DNA of 36,042 nucleotides from Pseudomonas syringae (lineage in GTDB: Bacteria > Pseudomonadota > Gammaproteobacteria > Pseudomonadales > Pseudomonadaceae). The notes beneath the pieces are model-generated. The model did no database searches. It had not been told where the DNA came from and was given only the letters and a program-made list of their open reading frames with translations. This document shows positions 8,221 through 16,557 of the stretch, piece after piece (position 1 is the stretch's first letter; the number at the start of each line of letters is the position of its first letter). The stretch lies in the NCBI RefSeq assembly GCF_001698815.1, contig NZ_LGSI01000031.1, positions 9,100-45,141 of the forward strand, given 5' to 3'. Made by a program: the position numbers and the translations under genes.

Positions 8221-9984
8221 CTAATGCTCGGACGGCTCCTGATGATTGCCCAGGGTTTCCAGCAACGCGATCTGCATGCGCGTATGCACCCGAATGAACC
8301 AACGCCAGGCGACGGCGGCAACAATCGCCGCGATGACGGCGATCAGGATCAGCAGTTCGCTGGTCGGCAGAATGCTCGCCGACAAGGCCGCCAGCAGCAG
8401 GAAAATCACCAGCAACGACAACAACGGAATCACCTCGGCGATCACCTTGCGCACCCGCGCAGTGTGGCGGCCGGCCATCTCCGGCTTGACGCCCATTTCT
8501 GCCAGCAGCATCGACAGGGCCTTGAGCTTGCGATACGCGGCGATCAGGAACGGCAGCGACAGCAACAGCGCTGCGCCGCAAATCCAGGCTTTCTGCAGGC
8601 TCTCATCGGCGATCCATTCGCTCATGTAACCGCCGATGCGCTCAGCGAAATAACCGCCGCTGAAGAAAATCGCCATCACCAATGCCAGATTGATCCCGAC
8701 TTGCAGCAGGATCTTGCGGATCATCGACGCCAGCAACGCCCCTTCACCTTGTGGCTGAATGCTGCGCAGCCATTCGCCATACATGCCGAACACGCGGGCC
8801 ATGCGCTGCGGCACAATACCGGCCAGCTTGTGCGACAGCGGATCTGCGCCGCGAATCAGATAAGGCGTCAGCAGCGTGGTAATCGCGGAAACCGCCACCG
8901 CAACCGGATAGAGGAAGTCGCTGGTGACCTGCAACGTCATGCCCAAGGCCGCGATGATGAAGGAGAATTCGCCAATCTGCGAAAGCCCCATCCCGACCCG
9001 CAGTGAGGTTTTGCCGTCATTGCCTGCGATAAACGCACCAAGGCCGCAGGAAATCATCTTGCCCAGCACCACGGCAACGGTGATCACCGCGATGGGCCAT
9101 GCGTAATCCAGCAGAATCATCGGATCGATCATCAAGCCAATGGCGACGAAGAAAATCGCGCTGAACATGTCGCGAATAGGCTCAATCAGGCGCTCGATTT
9201 TCAACAACTGGCGCGATTCAGCCATGATCGCCCCGATCAGGAACGCGCCGAGAACCATGCTGTATTCCAGCTTGACCACCAGCAGGCAGAAGCCAAAACA
9301 CAGGCCCAGAACGGTGATCAACAGCATCTCGTTGCTTTCGAAGTTGGCGACGTAGGCCAACAATCGCGGCACCAACAGAATGCCGATGACCAACGCTACG
9401 ATCATGAACAGCGACAGTTTGCCGACCGTGGAAAAGACCTCACCGGAACTGACCGTGCCGCTCACCGCAATCCCCGACAGCAGCGCGATGATGCCAATGC
9501 CGAGGATGTCTTCGACGATGAGCACGCCGAAAATCAGCTGGGCGAAGTGCTGGTTTTTCATCTTCAGGTCGTTGAGCGCCTTGACGATGATGGTGGTCGA
9601 GGAAATCGCCAGGATCGCGCCGAGGAACAGCGAATCCATGGAATTCCAGCCGAAGAACTGGCCGATTTCGTAGCCGATCCAGATCATCAGGGTGATTTCG
9701 AGAAACGCGGCGATAAACGCTGTGGCACCGACCTTGAACAACTTGCGCAGGCTGAATTCGAGGCCCAGGCAAAACATCAGGAAAATCACCCCCAGCTCGG
9801 CGAGGGTCTTGATGGTTTGCTCGTCATGGATGAGCCCGACCGGCGGCGTGTGCGGGCCAATGATGAACCCGGCGACGATATAACCGAGTACCACTGGTTG
9901 TTTCAGGCGATGAAAGAGGATCGTCACGACACCGGCCACCAGCATGATCACTGCCAAATCCTGAATAAAACTGATGGCATGCAT
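8221..9984 (-). CDS. CPA2 cation:proton antiporter (Kef/YbaL-like, no RCK)
   Basis: This 587-residue polytopic inner-membrane transporter is expected to exchange K+ or Na+ for protons. Residues about 5-385 form the Na+/H+ exchanger fold with about 12 hydrophobic segments; the family signatures LGYIVAGFIIGPHTPP, MFCLGLEFSLRKL, AISSTTIIVKAL and GLSQIGEFSFIIAALG are present. KefB/KefC and YbaL carry a cytoplasmic Rossmann RCK domain at the C-terminus. Here there is no GxGxxG nucleotide-binding motif. Instead, residues about 430-580 contain three or four extra hydrophobic segments. It is divergent from the thioesterase at 10284. The transported ion cannot be read from sequence. Confidence 0.9.
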   Translation of the reverse strand: MHAISFIQDLAVIMLVAGVVTILFHRLKQPVVLGYIVAGFIIGPHTPPVGLIHDEQTIKTLAELGVIFLMFCLGLEFSLRKLFKVGATAFIAAFLEITLMIWIGYEIGQFFGWNSMDSLFLGAILAISSTTIIVKALNDLKMKNQHFAQLIFGVLIVEDILGIGIIALLSGIAVSGTVSSGEVFSTVGKLSLFMIVALVIGILLVPRLLAYVANFESNEMLLITVLGLCFGFCLLVVKLEYSMVLGAFLIGAIMAESRQLLKIERLIEPIRDMFSAIFFVAIGLMIDPMILLDYAWPIAVITVAVVLGKMISCGLGAFIAGNDGKTSLRVGMGLSQIGEFSFIIAALGMTLQVTSDFLYPVAVAVSAITTLLTPYLIRGADPLSHKLAGIVPQRMARVFGMYGEWLRSIQPQGEGALLASMIRKILLQVGINLALVMAIFFSGGYFAERIGGYMSEWIADESLQKAWICGAALLLSLPFLIAAYRKLKALSMLLAEMGVKPEMAGRHTARVRKVIAEVIPLLSLLVIFLLLAALSASILPTSELLILIAVIAAIVAAVAWRWFIRVHTRMQIALLETLGNHQEPSEH

Positions 9985-10283
9985 GGTTCCGGCTCCTTGA
10001 GAAATCGACAGCGCGAGCCCGCTATTTGCCGGGCCGTTACGGTGAAAATTCTGATGAACATGTAGGAATTAACCCGCTCCACGGGCTTTTGCAGGTTAAC
10101 ACCGCACATTCATTGCGAAAGCCGGTGCAATATATGGAAACAGATCGGCTTGAGCGCGTGACGGCCCTGAGCCAGCAAGCGTCCCGATAACTGTTCTTTG
10201 TTGATTAGCTCTTTGTTGATTGATAGCCCGCAAGCACCGCCATAAGGTGCAAACCTCTGAACCGCCTTGATCGTGAGTACGCT
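9985..10283. other. Divergent promoter region, antiporter/thioesterase
   Basis: This 299-bp gap separates two divergent genes. It contains a short direct repeat around 10195-10225, two copies of TCTTTGTTGATT spaced 17 bp. I see no gene, RNA or clear operator. Confidence 0.5.
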
Positions 10284-10769
10284 ATGGAACCCGGAAACGC
10301 CCAGCTGTCGATGACTGTATTGATGACCCCGGACATGGCCAATTTCTCTGGCAACGTGCACGGCGGTACCCTTCTGAAATACCTCGATGAAGTCGCCTAC
10401 GCCTGCGCCAGCCGCTATGCGGGCCGCTACGTCGTGACCTTGTCGGTGGATCAGGTGATTTTCCGCGAGCCGATTCATGTGGGCGAGCTGGTGACGTTCC
10501 TGGCTTCAGTCAACTACACCGGCAATACATCGATGGAAGTCGGCATCAAAGTGGTGACGGAGAACATCCGCGAACGCTCGGTGCGCCATACCAACAGCTG
10601 CTTTTTCACCATGGTCGCGGTGGATGACCAGCGCAAACCGGCCAGCGTCCCGCCGCTGGAGCCGGAAAGCCACGACGGCAAACGCCGCTACATCCAGGCC
10701 CAGCAGCGCCGGCAGATTCGTCAGGAGCTGGAAAAGCGCTACCAGGAAATCAAGGACGAAACGCTGTAA
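10284..10769 (+). CDS. Acyl-CoA thioesterase, YciA-like hotdog
   Basis: This 161-residue hotdog-fold hydrolase is predicted to cleave acyl-CoA thioesters in the cytoplasm. The motif GNVHGGTLLKYLDEVAYACA (residues about 25-45) is the YciA/BFIT-type active-site region, with the conserved HGG and downstream acidic residue. LSVDQVIFREPIHVGELV and SCFFTMVAVD follow the family pattern. The C-terminal ~30 residues are basic and helical (QQRRQIRQELEKRY). The substrate range is unknown. It is a single gene followed closely by a REP hairpin. Confidence 0.92.
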   Translation: MEPGNAQLSMTVLMTPDMANFSGNVHGGTLLKYLDEVAYACASRYAGRYVVTLSVDQVIFREPIHVGELVTFLASVNYTGNTSMEVGIKVVTENIRERSVRHTNSCFFTMVAVDDQRKPASVPPLEPESHDGKRRYIQAQQRRQIRQELEKRYQEIKDETL

Positions 10770-10775
10770 ACCCTG

Positions 10776-10838
10776 GTAGGACCGGCTTTAGCCGGGAGAA
10801 CGCCCTCCCGGCTAAAGCCGGTCCTACGCCGGTCCTAC
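10776..10838. repeat. REP inverted repeat overlapping the pdxY stop
   Basis: The element has inverted arms at 10776-10795 and 10808-10827, of the same family as 6505-6556. An 11-base duplicate of its end (GCCGGTCCTAC) follows at 10828-10838. The TAG stop codon of pdxY (10835-10837) falls inside this duplicated REP tail. Confidence 0.85.
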
Positions 10839-11701
10839 AACCGAACGGCCTCGAACTTCACCCTCGGATGCGCGATTCGGTCCTGGGCGCGCACCAGTTC
10901 CAGTTCGTAACTGCCGCAGGCCTGGGTTTCCAGCAGCACTTCATGAACCGCCGCTGCGGCGAACTCAAAAGCAGCCACCGGCTCGTCACCCAACAGGACG
11001 CGCGCCAGGAACAAACCGGATGTCAGATCGCCAACACCCACTGGCTGGCGCGGAAAGGCCAGTAGCGGGCGACGCAGGTGCCAACTGGCATCAGCAGTCA
11101 CCAGCAACATCTCGAAGCCGTCAGCGGCCTTGCCGGGGTAGTCCAGGTGTTTGACCACAATGGCTTTCGGCCCACGCGCCAATAAAGCCCGAGCCATGCT
11201 CAGGCAATCGAGCAGCGATTCAGGTTTGCGGCCAGAGAAGCTGTCCAGCTCCAACTGGTTGGGGCACATGAAATCCGCCACCGCTGCCGCTTCCTCCAAT
11301 AGAAAATCACTGACTTCGGCGGGCACGATGCAACCCTTCTCCGGATGGCCCATCACCGGATCGCACAGGTACAACGCCTTGGGGTTGGCCGCCTTGATCC
11401 GCGCCACACCCGTCAGAATCGCTCGGCCCTGCGCCGCGCTGCCCAGATAACCCGAAAGCACCGCATCGCAATTGCCCAGCTCGCCGATGGCCGCAATACC
11501 GTCGATCAACGCGGGAATCTGCTGCGGCGCCAGCACTTCACCGGTCCATTGCCCGTACTGAGTGTGATTGGAGAACTGCACCGTATTAAGCGGCCAGACA
11601 TTGACCCCGACGCGCTGCATCGGAAACACAGCAGCGCCGTTGCCAGCATGGCCGAATACAACATGGGACTGGATGGCGAGCAAATGGGGCGTACGTTTCA
11701 T
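10835..11701 (-). CDS. pdxY: Pyridoxal kinase PdxY
   Basis: This enzyme phosphorylates pyridoxal, using ATP, in vitamin B6 salvage. With the ATG at 11701 the protein is 288 residues, the usual PdxY length, beginning [20 protein letters not shown] as in the family. The longer open frame to 11926 adds 75 residues with no similarity and overlaps the start of the divergent DUF3301 gene. The ribokinase-fold signatures are present: N-terminal [19 protein letters not shown], the GYLG substrate loop, DPVMG, and the C-terminal anion hole/catalytic base [10 protein letters not shown]. The stop codon is supplied by an adjoining REP element, so the last residues may differ from those of relatives. Confidence 0.95.
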   Translation of the reverse strand: MKRTPHLLAIQSHVVFGHAGNGAAVFPMQRVGVNVWPLNTVQFSNHTQYGQWTGEVLAPQQIPALIDGIAAIGELGNCDAVLSGYLGSAAQGRAILTGVARIKAANPKALYLCDPVMGHPEKGCIVPAEVSDFLLEEAAAVADFMCPNQLELDSFSGRKPESLLDCLSMARALLARGPKAIVVKHLDYPGKAADGFEMLLVTADASWHLRRPLLAFPRQPVGVGDLTSGLFLARVLLGDEPVAAFEFAAAAVHEVLLETQACGSYELELVRAQDRIAHPRVKFEAVRL

Positions 11702-11815
11702 GACAAGATCCTGAACACGATGCAAATGCAGTAATGAGAAATTTAAGTCGCGCAGTATGGCTGCAAATCCCAAGACACGGTTAAGCTGGAGACTCTTCGT
11801 TGGAGCGCCCCTTTC

Positions 11816-12208
11816 ATGCTGACCTTGGGAAACATGTTCGTCTTGATGCTGCTTGCAACCGGCGCGGCCTGGTTGTGGCATTCCCATGGCCTGCGCGAAC
11901 GAGCGCTGGAGCGGGTCAAGCAACATTGCGCGCGGCTGGACCTGGAGCTGCTGGATGGCAACGTCGCATTACGCCGCCTGACCTTCACCCGCGATGCCCA
12001 AGGCCGCAAGCGCCTGGCGCGCGTGTATAACTTCGAATTCACGGTGACGGGCGAGCAGCGTCATCCCGGAACCATCACCATGTTTGGTGCCCACAGTGCG
12101 CAGATCGAGCTGGCGCCCTACCCGTTCGAAATCAAAACTCCACCGCCTTCAGCGCAAATCATTCAATTGAGTGAATGGCGGCAGGAACACAACAAGTGGA
12201 AGCAGTAG
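11816..12208 (+). CDS. DUF3301 family membrane-anchored protein
   Basis: This 130-residue protein has one N-terminal hydrophobic segment (residues about 4-22) followed by a soluble domain with conserved [18 protein letters not shown] and the [21 protein letters not shown] strand pattern, which I recognise as DUF3301. The function of the family is unknown. The ATG at 11816 has GGAG about 12 bases upstream. It converges with the COG0523 gene at 12237, leaving 28 bp between stops. Confidence 0.85.
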   Translation: MLTLGNMFVLMLLATGAAWLWHSHGLRERALERVKQHCARLDLELLDGNVALRRLTFTRDAQGRKRLARVYNFEFTVTGEQRHPGTITMFGAHSAQIELAPYPFEIKTPPPSAQIIQLSEWRQEHNKWKQ

Positions 12209-12236
12209 AGCACGAACGCCCTGTGGATAAGTTGCT

Positions 12237-13208
12237 CTAGAGCAAGCATGCCACCAGTTGCGCCTGTAATCGAGCCTCATCCTGCGCCTCGCTGAAGATC
12301 AGTTCCAGGCGTGAATCCTTGCGCCATTCGCTGGTTTTCCATTCCAGCGCGCTACCTTCAAGCGCATTCGCGGAAAACCAGCCAGCCGGACTGTGGATAA
12401 CCAGCTTCGCCCGTCGCCACGCGAGGGTTTCCAGCCACTGCTGGATACGCATCAGGTCGAAACACTGGCTGGGATGCCAGCGCCAGCCGATGCTCCAGCC
12501 GTCTGACTGGCTTTGGCTGAGGCAGATCGGCTGACGTGGATCGGTCCAGATCGCGGGCATCTGCGCCAGGCTCTTGGGCAGAACCAGATTATCAACAGCT
12601 GAGTTATCCACAGCCCCCTGCTGATCGGCGCCGGGCAACGCCAAAAGCGGTAACGCGCCATGATCTGTCCAGATTAAAGCGCGATTGGGCAACGCCTGGG
12701 CAATGCGCTGTCGCTCGGCGACACTCAGTTGCGCGGATTTATTCAGCACCAGCAGACCCGCGTCCGCCAGAGCATCCTGCTGGCTGGCCGGCAGCGCCTG
12801 GCCCTTCGCCAAAGACGCCGAATCAAGCACCATCACGCTTGGCTGCACAGCCAGCACGCCTTGCCACGGTGATTCGCGCAACTGCTTGAGCAATTGCGCC
12901 GGGTGGCCGAGACCGGAAGGCTCGATCAGCAGCCGGTCAGGTCTGGATTTACGCAGTAGACGGCCCAAGCCGATCTGAAATGGCGCGCCGTTCACACAGC
13001 AAAGGCAGCCACCAGCCACTTCGCCAAGTGAGATACCATCTGCGGCCGTGGCCAGCAGCGCGGCATCCAGGCCGATCTGACCAAACTCATTGATCAGGAT
13101 CGCCCAGCGTTCATGCGCTGGCTTTTGCGCCAGCAGATGCTTGATGAGGCTGGTCTTGCCGGCGCCCAGAGGGCCGCTGATGACGTGGGTCGGGATGTTT
13201 TGCAGCAT
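12237..13208 (-). CDS. COG0523 (CobW/YjiA-like) GTPase, degenerate G4
   Basis: This 323-residue G3E-family GTPase is of the COG0523 group, whose members deliver or store metals, often zinc. The Walker A motif GPLGAGKTS is at residues 12-20, and the metal-binding CxCC is C68-L-C70-C71. The switch sequence IEPSGLGHP is present. The usual G4 guanine-specificity motif NKxD reads N156-K-S-A159, so the specificity Asp is missing. The C-terminal CobW_C-like domain is at about 230-323. The ATG at 13208 is chosen because it gives the canonical start 11 residues before Walker A; the longer frame adds 131 unrelated residues and overlaps a divergent gene. No clear Zur box lies in its 48-bp upstream gap. 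The precise metal client is unknown. Confidence 0.9.
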   Translation of the reverse strand: MLQNIPTHVISGPLGAGKTSLIKHLLAQKPAHERWAILINEFGQIGLDAALLATAADGISLGEVAGGCLCCVNGAPFQIGLGRLLRKSRPDRLLIEPSGLGHPAQLLKQLRESPWQGVLAVQPSVMVLDSASLAKGQALPASQQDALADAGLLVLNKSAQLSVAERQRIAQALPNRALIWTDHGALPLLALPGADQQGAVDNSAVDNLVLPKSLAQMPAIWTDPRQPICLSQSQSDGWSIGWRWHPSQCFDLMRIQQWLETLAWRRAKLVIHSPAGWFSANALEGSALEWKTSEWRKDSRLELIFSEAQDEARLQAQLVACLL

Positions 13209-13256
13209 GTGGGTCGCTTCTGACGATGGCGAAATAACGAATTCGGGAAGGCAATA

Positions 13257-13628
13257 ATGCGCGTGATCAAGCGGCCGCTGTGGTTGGCATTGATGCTGTT
13301 GGTGATGACGTCGAATCAGGCGCTGGCTCAGGCGTGTCTGGTGCACAGCCAGGCCGAGCGCCTCGACGTGAAAGTCTGCCAGGAAAACCGCAACATTCCG
13401 GAAAAGCTCTTCAAGGACGGCTTCTGCCAACCGCAACTGGCCGGCCAGAAAGTCGACGTCACCTACTCGGAGCAATGCCCGGCAGGGGCTTTCGGCGTGT
13501 GCAGCAACGCGCAAGTCGCCAATATGCCCTATCGCGAGAACATTCACTATTACGGCGTCGCCAGCGATGCGCACTACCTCAAGCCGTTTTGCGAAGGGCA
13601 AAGTCAGGGGCAGTGGTTGGTGCCGTAA
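13257..13628 (+). CDS. Small secreted six-cysteine protein
   Basis: This 123-residue protein has an N-terminal signal peptide (basic MRVIKR, hydrophobic core 7-18, cleavage near ALAQA at 22-26). The mature part contains six cysteines (C27, C41, C57, C74, C82, C112), an even number that would allow three disulfides in the periplasm. C27 directly follows the signal region, but AQAC is a poor lipobox. It is divergent from the COG0523 gene, with 48 bp between starts. I do not recognise the family and assign no function. Confidence 0.75.
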   Translation: MRVIKRPLWLALMLLVMTSNQALAQACLVHSQAERLDVKVCQENRNIPEKLFKDGFCQPQLAGQKVDVTYSEQCPAGAFGVCSNAQVANMPYRENIHYYGVASDAHYLKPFCEGQSQGQWLVP

Positions 13629-13643
13629 TGAAGACAGGCATCT

Positions 13644-13735
13644 GTTGGAGCGAGGCTTGCCCGCGAACTGGTCGGTAGATCCGCCAGGTTTTCCGCGTTA
13701 GAAACATAGCCTTCGCGGGCAAGCCTCGCTCCAAC
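13644..13735. repeat. REP pair (BIME-like), 24-bp inverted arms
   Basis: The arms at 13644-13667 and 13712-13735 are perfect inverted copies (core GGAGCGAGGCTTGCCCGCGA) around a ~44-bp loop. They sit between convergent genes, 15 bp after the six-Cys protein. This is the GGAGCGAGCTTGC class of P. fluorescens REP. Confidence 0.92.
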
Positions 13736-13754
13736 GGATCTTACGGGCTCCAGC

Positions 13755-14963
13755 TCAAGCACTCTGCTCTTCATGCCACGAACCAAACGGGTCGGGCAAC
13801 TCACTCCAGCCGTCGATTCCGAGCGCCATTTCCGCGTCAGTCAGCAAACAATTATCCAGCTCGGCCGTAAGCTGGGCGAAGTCGATATTTTGGCCAATGA
13901 AGACCAATTCCTGACGGCAGTCGCCGGTTTGCGAGCTCCAGGTCTGCATGATCGCGGCGTTGCTCTCTTCGTCCTCGGGCCATTGCAGCGCGGGTACAAA
14001 GCGCCACCAGCGACCGGCGAACCCGTGACGCATCAGGCCGCCCGCCTGTGACCAGCTGCCAGCATCCTTGGGCTTGCTGGCCAACCAGAAAAATCCCTTG
14101 GAGCGCAGCAGCTTACCGTTGGTCCATTCACGATCAATGAAGCTGAAGAACCGCTCGGGATGGAACGGCCGACGGGCGCGATAAGCCGTGGACGCGATGC
14201 CGTACTCTTCGGTTTCCGGCACATGCTCGCCGCGCAGCTCTTTCAGCCAGCCCGGCGCCAGGGAAGCGCGTTCAAAGTCGAAACGACCGGTGTTGAGGAT
14301 TTTCGCCAGTGGAACCTCGCCCATGACCATGGCAATGATTTCCGCCTGGGCATTGAGGCGCTGCAAAATTGCCATCAACTCCTGACGTTCGCTGGAGCTG
14401 ATCAAGTCGATCTTGCTGATCAGGATCACGTCGGCAAATTCGATCTGCTCGATCAGCAGGTCGGTGATCGAGCGTTCGTCGTCCTCACCCAGGGTTTGCC
14501 CGCGACTCGCCAGGCTTTCAGCGGCCTGGTAATCGAGCAGGAAATTGACCCCGTCGACCACCGTGACCATGGTGTCCAGGCGCGCCCTATCCGCCAGGCT
14601 CTTGCCCGCCTCGTCGCGGAAGGTGAAGGTTTCCGCAACGGGCAATGGTTCGGAAATTCCCGTGGATTCGATCAACAGATAATCGAAACGCCCGTCCTGA
14701 GCCAGGCGGCTGACTTCTTCGAGCAAGTCTTCGCGCAAGGTGCAGCAAATGCAGCCATTGCTCATCTCGATCAGTTTTTCTTCGGCACGGTTCAGGCTGA
14801 CATCACGCTGAACTTCGCTGCCATCGATGTTGATCTCGCTCATATCATTGACGATCACCGCCACTCGCAGGTTTTCACGATTGCGCAGCACGTAATTGAG
14901 CAAGGTACTTTTGCCCGCGCCAAGAAAGCCGGACAGCACAGTAACGGGAAGACGATTTGGCAT
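13755..14963 (-). CDS. zigA: Zur-linked COG0523 zinc GTPase (ZigA-type)
   Basis: This 402-residue G3E GTPase is predicted to act as a zinc metallochaperone during zinc starvation. Walker [10 protein letters not shown] is at residues 12-20, and the metal site C71-I-C73-C74 follows [11 protein letters not shown] is the switch region, [10 protein letters not shown] the next strand, and ISKIDLI serves as the G4 motif with its Asp present, unlike the COG0523 gene at 12237. The C-terminal CobW_C domain (about 270-400) has His/Trp-rich segments ([17 protein letters not shown]). The ATG at 14963 gives the family start [12 protein letters not shown]; ATGs at 14975 and 15005 are possible, but the latter abuts the operator. 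A perfect Zur-type palindrome at 15007-15021 makes zinc-responsive derepression likely. ZigA is the name used for such proteins in Acinetobacter. Confidence 0.92.
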   Translation of the reverse strand: MPNRLPVTVLSGFLGAGKSTLLNYVLRNRENLRVAVIVNDMSEINIDGSEVQRDVSLNRAEEKLIEMSNGCICCTLREDLLEEVSRLAQDGRFDYLLIESTGISEPLPVAETFTFRDEAGKSLADRARLDTMVTVVDGVNFLLDYQAAESLASRGQTLGEDDERSITDLLIEQIEFADVILISKIDLISSSERQELMAILQRLNAQAEIIAMVMGEVPLAKILNTGRFDFERASLAPGWLKELRGEHVPETEEYGIASTAYRARRPFHPERFFSFIDREWTNGKLLRSKGFFWLASKPKDAGSWSQAGGLMRHGFAGRWWRFVPALQWPEDEESNAAIMQTWSSQTGDCRQELVFIGQNIDFAQLTAELDNCLLTDAEMALGIDGWSELPDPFGSWHEEQSA

Positions 14964-15006
14964 GAGGATTCTCATCGGCGGCTTGGGACAGGCTGCAAGA
15001 TGCATA

Positions 15007-15021
15007 TGTTATAGTATAACA
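15007..15021. promoter_or_regulatory. Zur box upstream of the COG0523 gene
   Basis: TGTTATAGTATAACA is a perfect 15-bp palindrome matching the gammaproteobacterial Zur core GTTATANTATAAC at every position. It lies 44 bp upstream of the ATG at 14963. Zinc-loaded Zur is expected to repress here. Confidence 0.9.
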
Positions 15022-15079
15022 ATACAAACACGCCAATCTTTCGCTGACAAGCCCCCGTCATCCAGCAAACATTCGACCC

Positions 15080-15169
15080 GTAGGACCGGCTTCAGCCGGG
15101 AGGCCAATAGTTCTGAAAACGTAACTGCTGCGAATGGACTGGCCTCCTCCCGGCTAAAGCCAGTCCTAC
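15080..15169. repeat. REP pair
   Basis: Inverted arms (GTAGGACCGGCTTCAGCCGG and its imperfect complement ending CAGTCCTAC) lie 40-50 bp apart with a GGCC-containing loop. The element sits between the amidase stop and the zigA-type promoter. A relative is at 6505-6556. Confidence 0.82.
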
Positions 15170-15220
15170 GAAATGCGTTCCAATTCAAATGGTTGCGTGA
15201 TGCTGAAAAAAGAAGATTTG

Positions 15221-16453
15221 CTACACCTGCCCCGCTTTCTGCGCCTGCTGCCTAGCCACATACGAATCAGCCGGCGGATTACGTTGGAAATAGCGCTGCA
15301 GTCCGGCGAACAACCCGTCGGCCACAGCCTGTTGGTGACGCGCAGTGACCAGCCGCTGGCTGTCGCGCACGTTGGAGATAAACCCGGTTTCCACCAGAAT
15401 CGACGGCACATCCGGCGACTTGAGCACGGCGAACCCCGCCTGTTCCACGCGTTTCTGGTGCAGCGTGGTGATGTCCGCCAGGCTGCCAAGAATGGTATTG
15501 CCCAGTTGCAGGCTGGCGGCGATGGTGGCGTTCATCGACATGTCGAGAATCACCCCGGCGAGCATAGGGTCCTTGTCCTTGAGATTCAGCAGACTGGTGG
15601 CGCCCAGCAAGTCCGCACCGTTTTCCCGCTGCGCCATGAAGCGCGCCGTGGCCGACGTCGCGCCGCCTTCCGACAAGGCATACACCGAAGCGCCGGACGC
15701 GGTGAGCCGTGGCGCGGCGTCGGCGTGGATCGAGATAAAGATATCGGCGTTGTATTTGTGCGCAACATCCACGCGTTTGCGCAGTGGCACGAAGAAGTCA
15801 TCGTTGCGCACCAGACGCACGTCGAAGCCCTTCTCGCGCTTGATGCGCTTGGCCAGCAGCTGGGCAATGGACAACACCACGTCTTTTTCCCGCTCGCCTT
15901 TGGCACCAACCGCGCCCGGATCCTTACCGCCGTGGCCGGGATCAATCACCACCATGACGTCGCGTTTGGGGTGAGCCTTGTCGAGCAACGGCGACGGTTG
16001 CGGCGCAGGCGGCTGTGCGCCCACGGCCGCCAGTTGCACGGGCGTATGCAACGCTGCGCCAAGGTCCAGAACCAGTCGATGCCCTTGGCTACCTTCCGGC
16101 CCCAGCTGGAAACTGTTGAGCTGCACCGGCGCGGTCAGATCCAGCACGATGCGGGTGTCATCGCCCTGACCGTAGTGGCCGGAGCGAATTGACCTGATCG
16201 GCGTGTTGACCAAGGCCAGTTGGCTGAAATCTCCCGTCAGCCGCGCGCCACTGATATCGATGATCAACCGATCCGGCGAACCCAGGGAGAACGTCTTGTA
16301 TTGCACCGGCCCGCTTAGATCCAGTACCAGGCGCAACTTGTCAGCAGTCCGCCACAACCGCGCGTTGCGAATCTGCGCGGCGTAAGTCCCCAAGGGCAAA
16401 GCCAGCGCGGCGCTGGCCAGTAACAGATTGAGCAAAACTTGGCGTCTATGCAT
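15221..16453 (-). CDS. N-acetylmuramoyl-L-alanine amidase (AMIN + Amidase_3)
   Basis: This 410-residue periplasmic zinc amidase cleaves the peptide side chain from peptidoglycan, most like AmiC. The N-terminus MHRRQVLLNLLLASAAL carries twin arginines before a hydrophobic core, consistent with Tat export as for E. coli AmiA/AmiC. The AMIN domain is at about 25-125, a Pro-rich linker near 130-150, and Amidase_3 at about 160-385. Catalytic residues are visible: H174 in DPGHGG, the Glu of EKDVVL, H243 in IHAD, and E355 in ETGFISN. The ATG at 16453 is preferred; the in-frame GTG at 16465 has no Shine-Dalgarno. It shares a divergent promoter with folE2 containing a Zur box, matching the Zur-controlled amidase of other pseudomonads. 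Confidence 0.94.
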   Translation of the reverse strand: MHRRQVLLNLLLASAALALPLGTYAAQIRNARLWRTADKLRLVLDLSGPVQYKTFSLGSPDRLIIDISGARLTGDFSQLALVNTPIRSIRSGHYGQGDDTRIVLDLTAPVQLNSFQLGPEGSQGHRLVLDLGAALHTPVQLAAVGAQPPAPQPSPLLDKAHPKRDVMVVIDPGHGGKDPGAVGAKGEREKDVVLSIAQLLAKRIKREKGFDVRLVRNDDFFVPLRKRVDVAHKYNADIFISIHADAAPRLTASGASVYALSEGGATSATARFMAQRENGADLLGATSLLNLKDKDPMLAGVILDMSMNATIAASLQLGNTILGSLADITTLHQKRVEQAGFAVLKSPDVPSILVETGFISNVRDSQRLVTARHQQAVADGLFAGLQRYFQRNPPADSYVARQQAQKAGQV

Positions 16454-16512
16454 GGCATGGCTCACTAAAGTTGCAGAGCATCCCAGCCCAAAAAAGTAAT
16501 CGTCGATCTAAC

Positions 16513-16527
16513 TGTAATAATATAACA
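16513..16527. promoter_or_regulatory. Zur box in amidase/folE2 divergent promoter
   Basis: TGTAATAATATAACA matches the Zur core GTTATANTATAAC with one mismatch (third base of the core). It lies 31 bp upstream of folE2 and 60 bp upstream of the amidase ATG, so a single site could control both genes. Confidence 0.85.
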
Positions 16528-16557
16528 TGATGTTTTAGCCCCCAGACGGCCCCTTTC

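Noticed and set aside
11702..11926. N-terminal extension of PdxY
   Set aside because: The extra 75 residues have no family similarity and overlap the divergent DUF3301 gene; [13 protein letters not shown] is the normal start.
15173..16192. 339-codon plus-strand frame opposite the amidase
   Set aside because: His/Arg/Gln-rich antisense shadow of a well-supported amidase gene.
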